Assembly (NCBI RefSeq): GCF_036075115.1
Contig: NZ_CP107958.1
Location: 1,178,001 to 1,242,000 of the forward strand
Direction: 5' to 3'
From: Streptomyces sp. NBC_00377
Lineage (GTDB): Bacteria; Actinomycetota; Actinomycetes; Streptomycetales; Streptomycetaceae
DNA length: 64,000 nucleotides
Shown here: positions 61,296 to 64,000 of the stretch, piece by piece
How the letters are laid out: every line of letters begins with the position of its first letter
How positions within the stretch are numbered: the first letter of the stretch is position 1
Notes under the pieces: generated by a model
Databases searched by the model: none
What the model was told of the DNA's origin: nothing
What the model saw: the letters and a program-made list of their open reading frames with translations, nothing else
Program-made: the position numbers and the translations under genes

Positions 61296-62114
61296 ATGAC
61301 GTCGTCGTACGGGTTACGGGACAGGGCCGCCGTCGTCACGGGGGCCACGCGCGGGATCGGCCGAGCCGTGGCACGAGCGCTCGTCGACGCCGGGGCGCGG
61401 GTGTGCGTCAGCGCACGGGACCCGGACCAGGTGCGCCGCGCGGCCGACGAGCTGGACGGCGTGGGACTGGCAGGTGATGTCGGGGACCCCGGCCATCCCG
61501 AGGCGCTGACGCGGCTGTGCCTGGAGGCGTTCGGCCGGCTCGACGTGCTGGTCAACAACGCGGCGACCAACCAGCCCTACGGACCGCTCATGGAGGCCGA
61601 CCCGCTCGCCTGGCGGGAGGCGTTCACCGTGAACGTCGAGGCGCCGCTGCGGCTGGTGCAGTGCGCGTGGCGGGGCTGGATGCGCGAGCACGGAGGAGCC
61701 GTGGTCAACATCTGCACCGAGGGCGCGACCCATGTCGGACCGCGGGTGGGCGCGTACGGCACCAGCAAGTCGGCCCTGCTGCACCTCACCCGGCAGCTCG
61801 CGGGCGAACTGGGCCCGGGGGTGCGGGTGAACTCCGTCTCCCCCGGCCTGGTGAGGACCGAGATGGCCCGCTTCCGGTGGGAGCCGGAGGAGGCGCGGAT
61901 CGCGCCGGGTCTGCCGCTGGGCAGGATCGGTGAGCCCGAGGACGTGGCGCGGGCGGTGCTGTGGCTGGCCTCGGACGAGGCCGCCTGGGTCACCGGCGCC
62001 GACCTGGTGGTCGACGGCGGCACGAGGGTGCGGGCGGCACGCCCCGGACCCTCGGAGGAGGACCCGGCGGGCGTCACCCGCACCCCGGGCCCTCACCACT
62101 TGCCGGGCGCGTAG
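61296..62114 (+). CDS. SDR family oxidoreductase
   Basis: The 272-residue SDR has VVTGATRGIGRAVARALVDAGARV, LVNNAATNQPYG and Y-x3-K in GAYGTSKSALLHLTRQLAGEL, plus RVNSVSPGLVRTEM and VTGADLVVDGG. The catalytic Ser, 13 residues before Tyr, is Thr here (NICTEGA). It is a reductase/dehydrogenase of unknown substrate. Its 3' end overlaps the next, convergent SDR gene by 22 bp, and it shares a likely transcript with the HD-domain gene. Confidence 0.85.
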   Translation: MTSSYGLRDRAAVVTGATRGIGRAVARALVDAGARVCVSARDPDQVRRAADELDGVGLAGDVGDPGHPEALTRLCLEAFGRLDVLVNNAATNQPYGPLMEADPLAWREAFTVNVEAPLRLVQCAWRGWMREHGGAVVNICTEGATHVGPRVGAYGTSKSALLHLTRQLAGELGPGVRVNSVSPGLVRTEMARFRWEPEEARIAPGLPLGRIGEPEDVARAVLWLASDEAAWVTGADLVVDGGTRVRAARPGPSEEDPAGVTRTPGPHHLPGA

Positions 62115-63601
62115 TCCTTCAGGAATACCCCGTACAGATCCTCGCCCTGCTCGCCGCGCACGATCGGGTCGTAGACGCGGGCCGCGCCGTCGACCAGGTC
62201 CAGCGGGGCGTGGAAGCCCTCCTCGGCGAGGCGCAGCTTGTCGTAGTGCGGTCGCTCGTCGGTGATCCAGCCCGTGTCGACCGAGGTCATGAGGATGCCG
62301 TCGCTCTGGAACATCTCCTGGGCGCTGGTCCGCGTGACCATGTTCATCGCGGCCTTGGCCGCGTTCGTGTTCGGGTGCCCCGCGCCCTTGTAGCCGCGGC
62401 CGAAGACACCTTCCATCGCCGAGACGTTCACGACGTACGCACGCCCGCTGCTCGCCTTCCCCGCGGCGTCGGCCATGGCCGGGCGGAGCTTGCTGATCAG
62501 GATGAACGGTGCCGTGTAGTTGCACAGCTGGGTCTCGAGGAGCTCCACCGGGGAGATCTGCTCGATGGTCTGCACCCAGGTGTTGCTGTCCACGACGTCC
62601 GGGACCAGACCGCCCGCGTCGATGGCGGTGCCGTCGAGGTGCCGGGCGATGCTGGCGTTGCCCGCCACCAGGGCGAGGTCCGCGACCTGCTGCGCGTCCG
62701 GCCCGCCGGTGCCCAGGGGCAGCGCGGCGAGCCCGTCGACCGCACCGGAGCCGAAGGCGCCGATGACATGGTGGGCGGGCAGCTCACCGGCGGGCAGCGG
62801 GGCACTCTCGCCGCCCACCAGGGCCGCGTAGGCGGAGGGCAGACGGCGTACGGTCTGGGTCGCGTTGTTGACGAGGATGTCGAGCGGGCCCGCCTCGGCG
62901 ACCCGGTCGGCGAGGGCGACGGCCTGCGCCGGGTCGCGCAGGTCGATGCCCACGACTTCCAGGCGGTGCATCCAGTCGGCGGAGTCGTCCATGGCCATGA
63001 AGCGGCGGATGGCGTCCTTCGGGAAGCGCGTCGTGATCGTCGTGTGGGCGCCGTCGCGCAGCAGCCGCAGGGCGATGTACATGCCGATCTTGGCGCGGCC
63101 GCCGGTGAGCAGCGCGCGCTTGCCGGTCAGGTCGGCGCGGGCGTCGCGGCGGGAGCGGTTCTCGGCGGCGCAGTCCGGGCAAAGTTGGTGATAGAAGTAG
63201 TCGACCTCGACGTACCGGGTCTTGCAGGTGTAGCAGGAGCGCGGGCGCTGGAGTATCCCCGCGACCCGGCCCTCCTCGGTGACCGAGGACGGCAGGATCC
63301 CCTCGGTCTCGTCGTCGATGCGCTGGGCGGAACCGGTCGCGGTGGCCTCGGTGACCGCCTTGTCGTGCGCGGTCTTGGCGGCCCGGCGGTCCTGGCGGCG
63401 GCGCTGCTTGACGGTGCGGTAGACGCCGGCGGTGGCCCGGCGCACGGCGATCGCGTCGGGGTGGTCGACGTCCAGCTTGTCGAGCTCGTCCAGCACGGCG
63501 AGGCAGACGGCGAGCCGCTCCGGGTCGATACCGGGCCCGTGCACGACCTCGTCCACGACCTCCTGCGTGATCGCCGCCGAGCCGTCCTCTGTCACCGTCA
63601 T
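62093..63601 (-). CDS. Zinc-ribbon-containing SDR-like protein with altered active site
   Basis: The 502-residue protein has an about 130-residue N-terminal helical region (PERLAVCLAVLDELDKLDVDH ... RQDRRAAKTAHDKAVTEATATG). A zinc-ribbon follows (CYTCKTRYVEVDYFYHQLCPDC), then an SDR fold (RALLTGGRAKIGMYIALRLLRDGAHTTITT, LVNNATQTVRRL, VVNVSAMEGV). The expected Y-x3-K site reads N-T-N-A-A-K, so the catalytic Tyr is missing. NADP binding is likely, but classical reductase chemistry is doubtful. Large actinobacterial SDR-like proteins of this form exist; role unknown. Confidence 0.8.
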   Translation of the reverse strand: MTVTEDGSAAITQEVVDEVVHGPGIDPERLAVCLAVLDELDKLDVDHPDAIAVRRATAGVYRTVKQRRRQDRRAAKTAHDKAVTEATATGSAQRIDDETEGILPSSVTEEGRVAGILQRPRSCYTCKTRYVEVDYFYHQLCPDCAAENRSRRDARADLTGKRALLTGGRAKIGMYIALRLLRDGAHTTITTRFPKDAIRRFMAMDDSADWMHRLEVVGIDLRDPAQAVALADRVAEAGPLDILVNNATQTVRRLPSAYAALVGGESAPLPAGELPAHHVIGAFGSGAVDGLAALPLGTGGPDAQQVADLALVAGNASIARHLDGTAIDAGGLVPDVVDSNTWVQTIEQISPVELLETQLCNYTAPFILISKLRPAMADAAGKASSGRAYVVNVSAMEGVFGRGYKGAGHPNTNAAKAAMNMVTRTSAQEMFQSDGILMTSVDTGWITDERPHYDKLRLAEEGFHAPLDLVDGAARVYDPIVRGEQGEDLYGVFLKDYAPGKW

Positions 63602-63704
63602 CGCGCTGCCGCTTCCCTGATCACCCGTGCGGCGCTCCGACCGAGTCCGCCCTCGAACGGTGGATTTTACGGAGCACCGGGCCCGTCCTCCAAACCCGTT
63701 CGCG

Positions 63705-64000
63705 TCAAGACCCGCAGGCCGTGATGAGCGTCTCCACCTCGGCGGTCAGGGCCCGCGCGAACCGGTCGAGGTCGGGAACCGCCTCGGCGTCGGCGACGAG
63801 GCCGTAGTGGACCTGGCCGCGGTAGGTCGAGACGGCGACGGCCAGGGCCTGGCCGCGGGCCAGCGGGGCGTACGGGAAGACCTCGGTCACCGGGTTGCCG
63901 CCGAGCTTCAGACCGAGACTGGGCAGGGGCACGCTGGTGACGAGGATGTCGAACCAGAGCCGGGCGGCCTGGCCGACCAGCGGACCGCCGAGGCGGTGAC
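63705..64000 (-). CDS. Wax ester synthase/diacylglycerol acyltransferase, C-terminal fragment
   Basis: The reading frame enters from the right edge and ends at 63705, giving about 98 residues. LVTSVPLPSLGLKLGGNPVTEVFPYAPLARGQALAVAVSTYRGQVHYGLVADAEAVPDLDRFARALTAEV matches the C-terminal WS/DGAT domain (DUF1298). These make triacylglycerol or wax esters in the membrane. The catalytic HHxxxDG is outside the window. A spacer of about 100 bp follows to the SDR gene. Confidence 0.75.
   Translation of the reverse strand, partial: HRLGGPLVGQAARLWFDILVTSVPLPSLGLKLGGNPVTEVFPYAPLARGQALAVAVSTYRGQVHYGLVADAEAVPDLDRFARALTAEVETLITACGS

Overview
The window looks like a chromosomal segment of a Streptomyces-type actinomycete. 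GC is very high with strong third-position GC, many starts are GTG (a few TTG), and many neighbouring genes overlap by GTGA or ATGA. Typical families are present: EgtD, SpoIIE-type phosphatases, DUF574 methyltransferases, class F-like sortase, DUF4239 and three-subunit Sdh. No rRNA, tRNA, CRISPR array, prophage or intact insertion sequence was seen.

Layout. 1-7151: end of egtD, a GH65 disaccharide phosphorylase/hydrolase, a flavodoxin-like protein, a SulP anion transporter with STAS domain, a cyclic-nucleotide-binding protein and a small membrane protein, mostly stress or metabolism genes. 7509-22374: a Wzx/Wzy-type exopolysaccharide locus with a priming glycosylphosphotransferase, an acetyltransferase, two GT4 glycosyltransferases, a GDP-mannose-3,5-epimerase-like enzyme, a Wzy-like polymerase, a Wzz-like protein whose ATPase domain has lost its Walker A motif, a flippase, a secreted beta-propeller/Fn3 protein, a TagD-like cytidylyltransferase, a CDP-alcohol phosphotransferase and a secreted beta-helix protein. 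22635-26190: dodecin, HAD phosphatase, luciferase-like monooxygenase, a miniature inverted-repeat element and an NAD-dependent reductase. 26230-27920: an OlsB/OlsA-like pair for ornithine lipid. 28431-32802: sdhCAB with a divergent LysR gene. 32893-35238: an NmrA-like reductase with its divergent LysR regulator, and an NTF2-like protein. 35287-38234: a PAS-GGDEF-EAL protein translationally coupled to a DUF574 methyltransferase.

38614-44521: envelope and secreted proteins, including a lipoprotein of secreted repeats, a proline-rich anchored protein, a DUF4239 protein, two paralogous secreted proteins flanking a sortase region, and a polysaccharide deacetylase. 44674-45719: a clearly decayed lysX (lysyl-phosphatidylglycerol synthase/LysRS fusion). 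45807-54880: universal stress protein, CapA-like protein, an ECF sigma / unknown / anti-sigma trio, an Fpg/Nei glycosylase, a PAS-GAF-PP2C-HATPase phosphatase, and a lipase maturation factor. 54868-60089: a deoxysugar (L-fucose/L-rhamnose type) oxidation operon, divergent from a FadR-type regulator and an amidase, with a perfect palindromic operator candidate between them. 60159-64000: a 57-aa ORF with RiPP-precursor-like features, an HD-domain protein, two SDR proteins (one a zinc-ribbon fusion with an altered active site) and the end of a WS/DGAT acyltransferase.

The most interesting points are the polysaccharide locus with its inactive-looking kinase and its CDP-alcohol branch, the lysX pseudogene, the FadR operator pair, the small RiPP-like ORF at 60159-60332, and the sortase with two noncanonical anchored-protein paralogues. 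All functional calls come from reading motifs by eye; no database search was run.
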